This document shows positions 50,564 to 58,947 of a stretch of 64,000 nt of DNA, piece after piece. The position numbers and the translations under genes are program-made. The stretch is from Lachnospiraceae bacterium (lineage in GTDB: Bacteria; Bacillota; Clostridia; Lachnospirales; Lachnospiraceae), in assembly GCA_017449075.1 (NCBI GenBank), contig JAFSKG010000024.1, positions 1 through 64,000 of the forward strand. The letters are read 5' to 3'. Each line of letters begins with the position of its first letter. Position 1 is the stretch's first letter. The notes under the pieces are model-generated. The model was not told the DNA's origin and did not search any database. It was given only the letters and a program-made list of their open reading frames with translations.

Positions 50564-51294
50564 TTTAAAGCCTCCTTTTTCAACCACATACAAGGACGAA
50601 CACCCATTCCATCTGATTTGCAATCATAACCATAGGCATTGATCTTGCCATTCCAATTTATACAAGCTGTATCAGACTCATGATATCCTACATTTCTCGC
50701 CCAATAAAAAGTTCCATTCTTTATAGGTATGTCTGCATTTGGTAATGTAGAAGATATCTGAAGTCCTAAAGTAGTAGTGTACTTCGTTCCAGCAGATATT
50801 CTTTCTTCATTATTTTTAAAATACTTTTTATATTCATCAATACTCAATATAAAAATTCTATCTACTGTATTAGAACCATTTGAATGTCCAAATTCATTTA
50901 CAGTATTATTCATAAGTGTACAAGGTACTATCATGTCTCTTTCTTCATCAGTTAAGTAATAATTATAGAAAATATTATTAAGGTATAATCTTAAAATTGA
51001 TTTTTCCCAAGTTATACTCTCACTCACGTCATTATAAGATATACACACTATCGTATCTTTACTTATAACCAACAACTTATCATCCTTTTCATCAAGCACT
51101 AACCACTCTACTGGCTCTTCACCATTAGTATCATCTCCGTCTTGCTCATATACTCCAAATTGCAATACATCAAATCTATTGTTATAAACTGTATCCACAT
51201 CATCAAAAGTTCTCTTCTCTTTGTGCGGCAAAAAGAATATTATTGATACTATGACTAAAGTTAGTATTAAAATTATATATGGAACTTTCCTCAT
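50548..51294 (-). CDS. Membrane-anchored DUF6273-type protein
   Basis: 248 residues with one N-terminal transmembrane helix (PYIILILTLVIVSIIFFL) and an extracellular domain of the DUF6273 type: DVLQFGVYEQDGD, PVEWLVLDEKDDKLLVISKDTI, ITWEKSILRLYLNNIFY, YWARNVGY and DGMGVRPCMWLK. The fold is related to formylglycine-enzyme-like proteins, but its function is unknown. Its ATG shares one base with the gtrII stop (TGATG). Its end holds the ribosome binding site of selD. Confidence 0.8.
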   Translation of the reverse strand: MRKVPYIILILTLVIVSIIFFLPHKEKRTFDDVDTVYNNRFDVLQFGVYEQDGDDTNGEEPVEWLVLDEKDDKLLVISKDTIVCISYNDVSESITWEKSILRLYLNNIFYNYYLTDEERDMIVPCTLMNNTVNEFGHSNGSNTVDRIFILSIDEYKKYFKNNEERISAGTKYTTTLGLQISSTLPNADIPIKNGTFYWARNVGYHESDTACINWNGKINAYGYDCKSDGMGVRPCMWLKKEALKWQKK

Positions 51295-52880
51295 CAATAT
51301 GTCGGCTCCTTAAACTTTACAACGGCAACATTTTCTACTAACTGCACGGAGCCATCTATAGGGTATAGCGGCATCTCTTTTACAGGCTTTGAATAATACA
51401 AATTATTTGCAAAATCACTGTCTGGCTCTGGGAAGTTAAGAGCTGTAAACTCTTTAAATATCTGCATCATAGGATACTCACTTAAAATATTCTCATATTC
51501 TGTATCGAAATTAGAGTACAAATTGTGTTCAGCATCTACATAGTATCCATAATTGAAATGAGTATTCTTTACATAAGGTGAACCAATAAAAAGTACTGAT
51601 GTATCATTTTTATAGCCTGGAAGCATCTTAATATTTGTTGCTAATTCTAATGCAAAAGATTTTGAGGCATTGATTATCTTATATTGGTTGTAATAACTTC
51701 CATATGCTAACCACACATTATGCAGTAACACGATAATGGTCAATGCTGAAACTATCTTTTTATAATCTGCCAACATGATCTTATTTTGTGTACCATTAAT
51801 TCTGTCAATTGTATCAGCTAATATCACAGGAAAAATTATATAGAAAACTAAGCTAAGTGACAACCTATCTTCTATATATCCTATACCATTATTAGTCATT
51901 ATAAACATAAAATTTATAGCTAACGGAGATAATATATACAAAGTAACAATTATAATAGATTTATAAATTGCTTCCTTTCGCTCATTTTGATACATAGCCT
52001 TTTTGAATGCAAAACTATATATGAGTTTTACTATAAGATATGTTGTATATATTATGAGCACAAAATACACTATTCTTATTAAAAAAGTAGTATTGTGAGC
52101 GAATACATTGTGGGTCAAAAACATATCAAACACCGACTGGTAACTTTTAACTATTGAAGTAATAAGGCTGGCAAAAGTGAACTTAGGTACCACATATTCA
52201 CTCATACCATGTATTTGGAAGATATAATTTTCATTTCTTCTATTTATTATGTCATTGATCATATAGTAGAGCACAAATGATATAAAAAATGACAGAAATG
52301 CTCTCACTACTATCTTAAATGAATCTTTAATTGAATTTGTAATTAAATGTTTTATGATATAAATCAAATATATACACAGCATAAATGGAATATATGCTTG
52401 ATAAATTGCCAGTGCAATACAGTTTAAGTATACACTTGCTACGAAATTTTTCCTGATAGTTAAATAATATACTGATAATATTGTAAATAATATAGAAAGC
52501 GCATAGATATGAGATGTAAAACCATAGAAAAATGTCTGAATTACTGCTGGTGAAAGAACTATGGAGCAAGAAATAATAAGTCTATATAATGTATCTTCTA
52601 TATCAAATATCCTAAGTAAGTAGATTGTACTAAATGCTAATATCAGAATTGATATTACAACATTAAACATTGGAATAACCGTGCTATAACCAACAAAAGC
52701 AAATACAGAGTTAAGTATCTCAATAAGCCACCTACCAAGTATAGAACCAGCTCCCATGCTTCTATTATAAAAGATTCCATCTGCATTAAACAGCGGATTT
52801 GCTATTATAAAAAAATGTGCAACTAATCCTACAAGAAAAGTGTACAAAAATCCTTTGATTTCTTTCTTTCTAAATTTCAT
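51294..52880 (-). CDS. GtrII-family polytopic glucosyltransferase
   Basis: 528 residues with about ten transmembrane helices and a C-terminal extracellular tail. ADGIFYNRSMGAGSILGRWLIE near the start matches the GtrII glucosyltransferase family, which modifies surface polysaccharides with lipid-linked sugars. The frame can be extended through the tRNA-Thr gene, but those residues are a translation of the tRNA. The true start is the ATG at 52880, two bases after the tRNA ends, and the only ribosome-binding-like sequence (GGGAG) lies within the tRNA acceptor arm. Confidence 0.8.
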   Translation of the reverse strand: MKFRKKEIKGFLYTFLVGLVAHFFIIANPLFNADGIFYNRSMGAGSILGRWLIEILNSVFAFVGYSTVIPMFNVVISILILAFSTIYLLRIFDIEDTLYRLIISCSIVLSPAVIQTFFYGFTSHIYALSILFTILSVYYLTIRKNFVASVYLNCIALAIYQAYIPFMLCIYLIYIIKHLITNSIKDSFKIVVRAFLSFFISFVLYYMINDIINRRNENYIFQIHGMSEYVVPKFTFASLITSIVKSYQSVFDMFLTHNVFAHNTTFLIRIVYFVLIIYTTYLIVKLIYSFAFKKAMYQNERKEAIYKSIIIVTLYILSPLAINFMFIMTNNGIGYIEDRLSLSLVFYIIFPVILADTIDRINGTQNKIMLADYKKIVSALTIIVLLHNVWLAYGSYYNQYKIINASKSFALELATNIKMLPGYKNDTSVLFIGSPYVKNTHFNYGYYVDAEHNLYSNFDTEYENILSEYPMMQIFKEFTALNFPEPDSDFANNLYYSKPVKEMPLYPIDGSVQLVENVAVVKFKEPTY

Positions 52881-52881
52881 A

Positions 52882-52954
<73 letters not shown>

Positions 52955-52960
52955 AATTAG

Positions 52961-54514
52961 CTATGCCAGATGTAAAACATTAAAAAGCAATAACCAAGAC
53001 ATACCATAGTATGTCACAACCGCAATCAAGTCATTGAGTGTAGTAATAAGTGGACCTGATGCAACTGCTGGGTCAACCTTTATTTTTTTGAAGAACATAG
53101 GTATGAGGGTGCCAAGCGTTGAACTTATAATCATTGCAACTATAAGTGATATTCCTATACATCCAGACATACTGTATGCAAATCCCCAAGGTCTATCTTT
53201 AACAAAATGTATATATAATCCTAAGAAAATAAATGATAGTGATGCAAGAATCAAACCATTACAAAATCCGACTCTCACTTCCTTCCACACAAGTTGTATT
53301 TTCTGAGCAAAAGTTAAATTCTCATCCATAAGAACTCTTATAGTTACTGCAAGGCTTTGTGTTCCAACATTACCTGACATATCAAGTATCAAAGTTTGGA
53401 AAGCCATAATTATAGGTAATCCAGCTATAACTCCTTCAAATACTCCAACTACACTTGATACCAACATACCAAGACATAAAAGTATAAGTAGCCATGGCAA
53501 TCTCTTCTTAAGGCTTTCAATGAGTGGCTCTGATAAATCTTCTTCTGCAGTAAGACCTGCAAACTTCGCATAGTCTTCTCCCATCTCTTCATCTACAACT
53601 TCTACAAGGTTTTGAGAAGTGATAACTCCGAGTATCCTATTGTTGTTGTCAAGGACCGGTATCAATCCCTCACTATAGTCTTTAAGTCTTTCAATACAGT
53701 CTGATATATTTTCATGACCATATACATAAGGGAATGATGTCATAATCAAATCTTTCAAGTGCATATCTTTTTTAGCAATGATGAGTTCTTTTAAATCTAT
53801 GGCTCCTACAAATGCTCTGTCCTTATCTTCTACAAATATAGTAGATATATTATCATTTTCTTTTGCTTGATCAACAAGTTCAGCCATTGCTTCTTTTATA
53901 CTTAAACCATCATTGATAATTATGCAATTAGTAGTCATCTTACTACCAATTTCATCCTCATCAAATGATGCAACTACCTTGATGTCTTTCCTTACATCTG
54001 ACTCCATGGAATCTATAAGTAAAGTTCTCTTGCTTTTCTCAAGTTCTCGGAGTATCTCAACAGCTGTATCGGGTTCAAGTTCTGATATAACTGTAGATGC
54101 TTTCTTCAAATCCATCTCATTTATGTATGTGCTAGCATCTTCAGTTGAGATGTACTCAAATATAGCGCCAAGTGCTTCTGCATCAAGTATTCTATAGAGC
54201 TTCTGCCTCTCGGATTTTTTTAGAAGCTTCATTGCATCAGCAATACTATTATCATGGTAATCTTCTAACTTACTTTTTAAAAGCTTTGGTGAAGAATTGC
54301 CTCTGATAATCTTTACTATCTCTTCTTCATAGTTAGGAACTTCTATCGGTCCTTCTTTTTCTTCATCTGGAGCAATTAATTTTTCAACTTCAAGAGTTTC
54401 GGGATCCAATGATTCCACATCTACTGTTTTATCACTTATATCTTTTACAGCAGTGTTTTCTTTTACTGATTCATTTTTAATATCAACATTTTCTTTTTCT
54501 TTCTCTTTTGCCAT
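52961..54514 (-). CDS. mgtE: Magnesium transporter MgtE
   Basis: 517 residues. An acidic, Lys/Glu-rich N-terminal tail of about 60 residues is followed by the MgtE N-domain (LLKKSERQKLYRILD, TYINEMDLKKASTVISEL), two CBS domains (ISTIFVEDKDRAFVGAIDL, LIPVLDNNNRILGVITS) that sense Mg2+, and five transmembrane helices with the pore motif SGPLITTLNDLIAVVTYY. No Mg2+ riboswitch is possible in the 29 bases upstream. The acidic tail is longer than usual. Confidence 0.94.
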   Translation of the reverse strand: MAKEKEKENVDIKNESVKENTAVKDISDKTVDVESLDPETLEVEKLIAPDEEKEGPIEVPNYEEEIVKIIRGNSSPKLLKSKLEDYHDNSIADAMKLLKKSERQKLYRILDAEALGAIFEYISTEDASTYINEMDLKKASTVISELEPDTAVEILRELEKSKRTLLIDSMESDVRKDIKVVASFDEDEIGSKMTTNCIIINDGLSIKEAMAELVDQAKENDNISTIFVEDKDRAFVGAIDLKELIIAKKDMHLKDLIMTSFPYVYGHENISDCIERLKDYSEGLIPVLDNNNRILGVITSQNLVEVVDEEMGEDYAKFAGLTAEEDLSEPLIESLKKRLPWLLILLCLGMLVSSVVGVFEGVIAGLPIIMAFQTLILDMSGNVGTQSLAVTIRVLMDENLTFAQKIQLVWKEVRVGFCNGLILASLSFIFLGLYIHFVKDRPWGFAYSMSGCIGISLIVAMIISSTLGTLIPMFFKKIKVDPAVASGPLITTLNDLIAVVTYYGMSWLLLFNVLHLA

Positions 54515-54543
54515 AATTTCCCCCTCAACCCTTAATCTAATTA

Positions 54544-54984
54544 CTAATTTTCATATTTATTTAATAAATCTACAGTAATCTTAAGCGCATTTTTTACATA
54601 TTCAGAACAATTTGCCTTTCTTTTTGGGTCATCTCTATCAAGGCCTTTCATAAGTACTCTGCAGCAAGTACCGCCGCATTCTTTTTTGAACTCATCGTGG
54701 AGTTCTTTATTTATAGGGAAACACTTTTCATCTCTTGTTTCATCAAATGATTTTCTTCCATACTTGCTTCCTATAATCATACTTGATCCAGCAAGTGCTC
54801 CACATATACAGCCTCCACCTCCAAGTCCCCAAGGAAATCCCGAACTCATAGCAAATGACTTTTCATCTAATTTTAAATCTAAGAATTTGTTTAGTGTATA
54901 CATCACAGTCTCTGCGCAGGTAAATCCCTTATGAAATAAATCCATTGCATAATTATTCATTTCATCATAATTTACTTTCTTCAT
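54544..54984 (-). CDS. C_GCAxxG_C_C-family redox protein
   Basis: 146 residues with clustered cysteines: FTCAETVMYTL, GGGGCICGALAGSSM, ECGGTCCRVLM and a final NCSEYV. This pattern defines the C_GCAxxG_C_C family, proteins of unknown function that probably bind a metal or perform redox chemistry. In several anaerobes family members lie near selenium or sulfur genes. Here selD is a few genes downstream, but no direct link is shown. It lies between galE and mgtE. Confidence 0.85.
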   Translation of the reverse strand: MKKVNYDEMNNYAMDLFHKGFTCAETVMYTLNKFLDLKLDEKSFAMSSGFPWGLGGGGCICGALAGSSMIIGSKYGRKSFDETRDEKCFPINKELHDEFKKECGGTCCRVLMKGLDRDDPKRKANCSEYVKNALKITVDLLNKYEN

Positions 54985-54992
54985 ACAAGCAC

Positions 54993-56003
54993 CTACTTTT
55001 TATTCTCAAAATTGTAACTACTTTCACACATACTCTCTATATCAAGTTTTGCCATCCATCCAAGTTCTTTATTTGCTTTAGTTGGCTTACAATATAGTTT
55101 ATCTACATCGCCAGCACGTCTTCCTACTATTTTATATTTTACTTTTAACTTATTTGCTTTCTCATATGCTTTAACTAGATCAAGTACCGATGTGCCATTT
55201 CCTGTACCAAGATTATACACAAATAGATTTTGTTTTTTACTCTTATAACATTTAAGTGCTGCGACATGCCCTTTAGCTAAATCAACCACATGTATATAAT
55301 CACGAACACCTGTACCATCCTTTGTTTTATAGTCATTGCCATATACATTTAGATAAGGTAATTTCCCTGTAGCAACTTTTGCAATATATGGCATGAGGTT
55401 ATTTGGTATACCGTTTGGATCTTCTCCAATTAAAGCTGACTCATGAGCTCCAACAGGATTAAAATACCTAAGTATTACTGCCTTAAACTTTGAATCCGCA
55501 GCAGCCTTATCCATAAGTATTTTTTCTATCATTGCTTTTGTCTCACCATAAGGATTAGTTATATCATTAAGTCTAAGTGCATCATCTGTCTCCTTAATAG
55601 GTGACTTTGCATTTTTACCATATACGGTTGCAGATGATGAAAACATAATGTTATGTACATTGTATTTATCCATCAATTCTATAATAGTAAGCGCAGAATC
55701 CAAATTATTTCTATAGTACTTGATAGGAATTTTTACAGATTCACCTACCGCTTTGTAACCCTGGAACATAATCACAGCATCAAATTTTTCTTTTTTGAAA
55801 ACTGTTTCTAATTTCTTTTTATCACAGCAATCAACCTTATAAAAAGGAATTTGTTTCTTGACAATCTTCTCTACATTTTTTATTGCGCTCAGCTTCGCAT
55901 TGTACAAATTGTCAACACAAACTACAGTATGACCTTTAGTATAAAGTTCTACTATTGTGTGGCTACCAATATATCCGGCGCCACCGGCTACTAAAATTCG
56001 CAT
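54993..56003 (-). CDS. galE: UDP-glucose 4-epimerase GalE
   Basis: 336 residues, an extended short-chain dehydrogenase: MRILVAGGAGYIGSHTIVEL (Rossmann GxxGxxG), VMFSSSATVYGKNAKSP with the catalytic Ser, YGETK (Tyr-x-x-x-Lys) and the GTGNGTSVLDLV region. It interconverts UDP-glucose and UDP-galactose for polysaccharides. The start is the ATG at 56003, after AAAGGA; the longer frame from 56030 would translate an intergenic repeat. Useful supply for the GtrII-type transferase in the same run. Confidence 0.94.
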   Translation of the reverse strand: MRILVAGGAGYIGSHTIVELYTKGHTVVCVDNLYNAKLSAIKNVEKIVKKQIPFYKVDCCDKKKLETVFKKEKFDAVIMFQGYKAVGESVKIPIKYYRNNLDSALTIIELMDKYNVHNIMFSSSATVYGKNAKSPIKETDDALRLNDITNPYGETKAMIEKILMDKAAADSKFKAVILRYFNPVGAHESALIGEDPNGIPNNLMPYIAKVATGKLPYLNVYGNDYKTKDGTGVRDYIHVVDLAKGHVAALKCYKSKKQNLFVYNLGTGNGTSVLDLVKAYEKANKLKVKYKIVGRRAGDVDKLYCKPTKANKELGWMAKLDIESMCESSYNFENKK

Positions 56004-56016
56004 ATGTTTCCTTTCG

Positions 56017-56058
56017 GGCTCTACAAGCATTCGCCCCTACAACGGCTCTGCAATCGCC
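56017..56058. repeat. GC-rich imperfect direct repeat between serS and galE
   Basis: GGCTCTACAAGCATTCGCC (56017-56035) and GGCTCTGCAATCGCC (56044-56058) differ mainly by a 4-base gap. The stretch is much richer in G+C than its surroundings and contains GTAGGGGCGA on the minus strand, a word common in dispersed clostridial repeats. No hairpin or gene is evident. Confidence 0.5.
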
Positions 56059-56059
56059 A

Positions 56060-57370
56060 TTATTTTTTCTTAACTGTAATTGAATTATATTTTGGTATAA
56101 GTTTATCTTTACCACCCATATACATTCTAAGTGGCTCTGGTATATAGAGTGTGCCATCTTCTTTTAAGTGATTCTCCAAAAATGCTATCAACATTCTTGG
56201 TGGTGCCACACAGGTATTATTTAATGTGTGGGCATAGTAATTTTCTTTTTCGCCCTTAATTCTTATCTTAAGTCTTCTCGCCTGTGCATCAGTAAGATTT
56301 GAACAAGATCCTACTTCAAAATATTTCTTTTGCCTTGGACTCCAAGCCTCTACATCGCAAGACTTTGTCTTAAGATCAGCAAGGTCACCAGAACAACATT
56401 CAAGCTGACGAACTGGTATTTCAAGAGACCTAAAGAAATCCACTGTATTCTTCCACAAAATGTTATACCATTTCATAGATTCCTCAGGCTCACATACAAC
56501 TATCATTTCTTGTTTTTCAAACTGATGTATGCGATACACTCCTCTCTCTTCTATGCCATGTGCTCCCTTCTCTTTTCTAAAACATGGTGAAAATGAAGTC
56601 ATAGTTATTGGCAGCTTATCTTTAGTTATAATCTGATCTTTGAACTTGCCAATCATAGAGTGCTCACTTGTACCTATAAGATACAAATCTTCCCCCTCAA
56701 TCTTATACATCATAGCATCCATTTCAGGGAACGACATAACTCCAGTAACTACATCAGCATGTATCATATAAGGAGGTATAGCATAAGTGAATCCTCTATC
56801 AATCATAAAATCTCTTGCATATGACAAGACAGCTGAGTGAAGTCTCGCTATATCTCCAAGTAAGTAATAAAAACCATTTCCAGCCACACGACCTGCAGCA
56901 TCCATGTCTATACCATCAAAACTTTCCATGATGTCAGTATGATATGGTATCTCATATGGTGGAACAATAGGGTCTCCGAACCTTTCAATTTCTACATTTT
57001 CAGAATCATCTTTTCCAATAGGAACTGTTGGGTCTATCATATTTGGTATATTCATCAAAATATTTGTGAGTTTTGTCTCTACTTCTGCTTCTTTTACTTC
57101 AAGTGCAGCAAGTTCATCGCCCTGTTTTCTAACTTCTTCTTTTATTTTTTCTGCCTCATCTTTTTGTCCCTTAGCCATTAGACCGCCAATTTCTTTTGAA
57201 AGCTTATTTCTATTTGCTCTCAAATTATCAGCAGCAAGTTGTATCTTCCTCTTTTCATCATAGACATCACACACTTCATCAACAAGTGGAAGTTTAGCAT
57301 CCTGAAATTTTTTCTTGATATTCTCCTTTACCAAATCTCTATTGTCATATACAAATCTAATATCTAACAT
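56060..57370 (-). CDS. serS: Seryl-tRNA synthetase
   Basis: 436 residues. The N-terminal coiled coil (about 30-105) binds the tRNA long arm. The class II core has motif 2 SFSPCFRKEKGAHGIEERGVYRIHQFEKQE, SGDLADLKTKSCDVEAW and a motif 3 region that reads TLNNTCVAPPRMLIAFLENH. That last motif differs from the common NGSGLAVGRTLVA form and fits a divergent SerRS subgroup. No T-box fits in the 11 bases before it; it lies inside the long run. Confidence 0.95.
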   Translation of the reverse strand: MLDIRFVYDNRDLVKENIKKKFQDAKLPLVDEVCDVYDEKRKIQLAADNLRANRNKLSKEIGGLMAKGQKDEAEKIKEEVRKQGDELAALEVKEAEVETKLTNILMNIPNMIDPTVPIGKDDSENVEIERFGDPIVPPYEIPYHTDIMESFDGIDMDAAGRVAGNGFYYLLGDIARLHSAVLSYARDFMIDRGFTYAIPPYMIHADVVTGVMSFPEMDAMMYKIEGEDLYLIGTSEHSMIGKFKDQIITKDKLPITMTSFSPCFRKEKGAHGIEERGVYRIHQFEKQEMIVVCEPEESMKWYNILWKNTVDFFRSLEIPVRQLECCSGDLADLKTKSCDVEAWSPRQKKYFEVGSCSNLTDAQARRLKIRIKGEKENYYAHTLNNTCVAPPRMLIAFLENHLKEDGTLYIPEPLRMYMGGKDKLIPKYNSITVKKK

Positions 57371-57381
57371 ACATCGCTCCT

Positions 57382-58272
57382 TTATTTATTTTCATTGTTA
57401 TTTACATTTTGATTGTTTTGTTGAATGCTCATTTTCTTCTCTTCAAGTTTTTTTCTAATTACAACTATATTATCGTGTAATATAGGTTCAAACACTATAC
57501 CATCTTTTTTGTCAAAATTTCTGTCCTTCGAAAATCTAAGTGAGTTATTTATAAACGACGTTGATACCGATAGTGCGTCGACTAGCGTAAAGCCATTAGT
57601 AGAAGCTTCAAAGAACATGGCATCGAATATTTCACCAGCCCCATATCTCTCCTCAACTTTCTCAGAGTAATTGCAAGTGATTTGTCTTTTTCCATGATCT
57701 CCATCGTATACATCTAGTACAGTCAATATAGTATTATATAATTCTATTCCGCTAACTATAGTTATCTGATTCTTCTTCACTCGTAGCTTATCGAGAAGTG
57801 GTGAGATACTCTGAATTATCTTTTTTGACAACTCGTTAGTTTTTTCTTTATCTCCATTCTCATAATTAATTGTACAGTACTTGTCGCGATACACTTCATA
57901 TGACTCATTTGCCAATATGCATGCTTCGCTGAGATTTGGTGTCATAATATCAGATATCTCAACAAGTTTCCTATAGTTATCAATATGGGCATCAGTAATT
58001 CCATTATACCTCATACCATTATCAGCAAAAACAGGATCTACCAAAGCTAGCACTCTTGGATTGTCAAGTTTCGCATCCCCAATTATCTCCCTTGTCTCAA
58101 GTATCTTGCTACTGTCTTCAAAATATCCAGTCAAAAACCCATCATATTTGATGTTTTCAGAAAATCCCACATATGGTCTATCTCCAAATGCAGCAATTAT
58201 AGGTATCGAGTTTAAATAACTCATCCTATCATATTTTTTCAATTCATTTAAAATGGCTATTTTTTTATTCAT
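57382..58272 (-). CDS. PdxK/PdxY-like kinase with altered active site
   Basis: 296 residues of the ribokinase-like pyridoxal kinase type: ALVDPVFADNGMRYNGITD, MTPNLSEACILANE and the anion-hole region ERYGAGEIFDAMFF. In active members the last reads G-T/A-G-D, with Asp as the base; here it is Glu. The N-terminal substrate loop, normally HDLSGYGRCSLT, reads NELKKYDRMSYL. It ends in an Asn/Gln-rich tail. Either the substrate has changed or the enzyme is weak or inactive. It sits between rpe and serS. Confidence 0.78.
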   Translation of the reverse strand: MNKKIAILNELKKYDRMSYLNSIPIIAAFGDRPYVGFSENIKYDGFLTGYFEDSSKILETREIIGDAKLDNPRVLALVDPVFADNGMRYNGITDAHIDNYRKLVEISDIMTPNLSEACILANESYEVYRDKYCTINYENGDKEKTNELSKKIIQSISPLLDKLRVKKNQITIVSGIELYNTILTVLDVYDGDHGKRQITCNYSEKVEERYGAGEIFDAMFFEASTNGFTLVDALSVSTSFINNSLRFSKDRNFDKKDGIVFEPILHDNIVVIRKKLEEKKMSIQQNNQNVNNNENK

Positions 58273-58281
58273 ATCACTCCA

Positions 58282-58947
58282 CTAAAAACTTTTTATGATA
58301 TTATTGAAATCCTTTACATTCTTTCTTATATCGTTCTTAAAAACTGCTGATCCAGCTACAACTATATCAACTCCAGCTTCACACACACTTTTAACATTTT
58401 TTATGGTTATTCCGCCATCTATCTCAATCATATATTTATATCCGTTCTTAATTCGCACATCTTGTAAATACTTAACCTTGTCAAGCGAACCATCTATAAA
58501 CTTTTGTCCTCCAAAACCAGGATGAACACTCATCACCAATACCAAATCGGCTATACTGAGGCAGTCATCAATTTTTTTGATGTCTGTCTCTGGATTTACA
58601 CTTATGCCAGCCTTCATTCCTTGATCTTTTATGATGGTAAGAACTTCACAGTAATCTTTGGTTGCCTCTTGATGAATAGTCAATATATCAGCACCTGCTT
58701 CTTTAAAATTTGTAATATATCTCTCTGGCCTTTCAACCATAAGATGTGTATCTAATATATAATCATCTCTAGTATTTTTCTTTATAGACTCTATTACTGG
58801 TACACCCAAACTAATATTCGGAACAAACATCCCGTCCATTACATCTAAATGTAGATACTTTACATTTTCATCTTTTAAGGCTGCTAAATCATTTTCAAGA
58901 TTATAGAAATTTGCAGATAATAATGATGGTGCTAAATATTTTTCCAT
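58282..58947 (-). CDS. rpe: Ribulose-phosphate 3-epimerase
   Basis: 221-residue TIM barrel: APSLLSANF, HLDVMDGMFVPNISLG with metal-binding His and Asp, THLMVERPERYI, MSVHPGFGGQKFI and EIDGGI with the second catalytic Asp. It interconverts ribulose and xylulose 5-phosphates in the pentose phosphate pathway. Its ATG follows the prkC stop directly, and AGGAGG lies in the last prkC codons. Confidence 0.96.
   Translation of the reverse strand: MEKYLAPSLLSANFYNLENDLAALKDENVKYLHLDVMDGMFVPNISLGVPVIESIKKNTRDDYILDTHLMVERPERYITNFKEAGADILTIHQEATKDYCEVLTIIKDQGMKAGISVNPETDIKKIDDCLSIADLVLVMSVHPGFGGQKFIDGSLDKVKYLQDVRIKNGYKYMIEIDGGITIKNVKSVCEAGVDIVVAGSAVFKNDIRKNVKDFNNIIKSF

Noticed and set aside
53900..54514. 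A Mg2+ riboswitch before mgtE
   Set aside because: Only 29 bases separate mgtE from the preceding gene; no structured leader fits.
57371..57381. A T-box before serS
   Set aside because: The gap is 11 bases, too short for a T-box.
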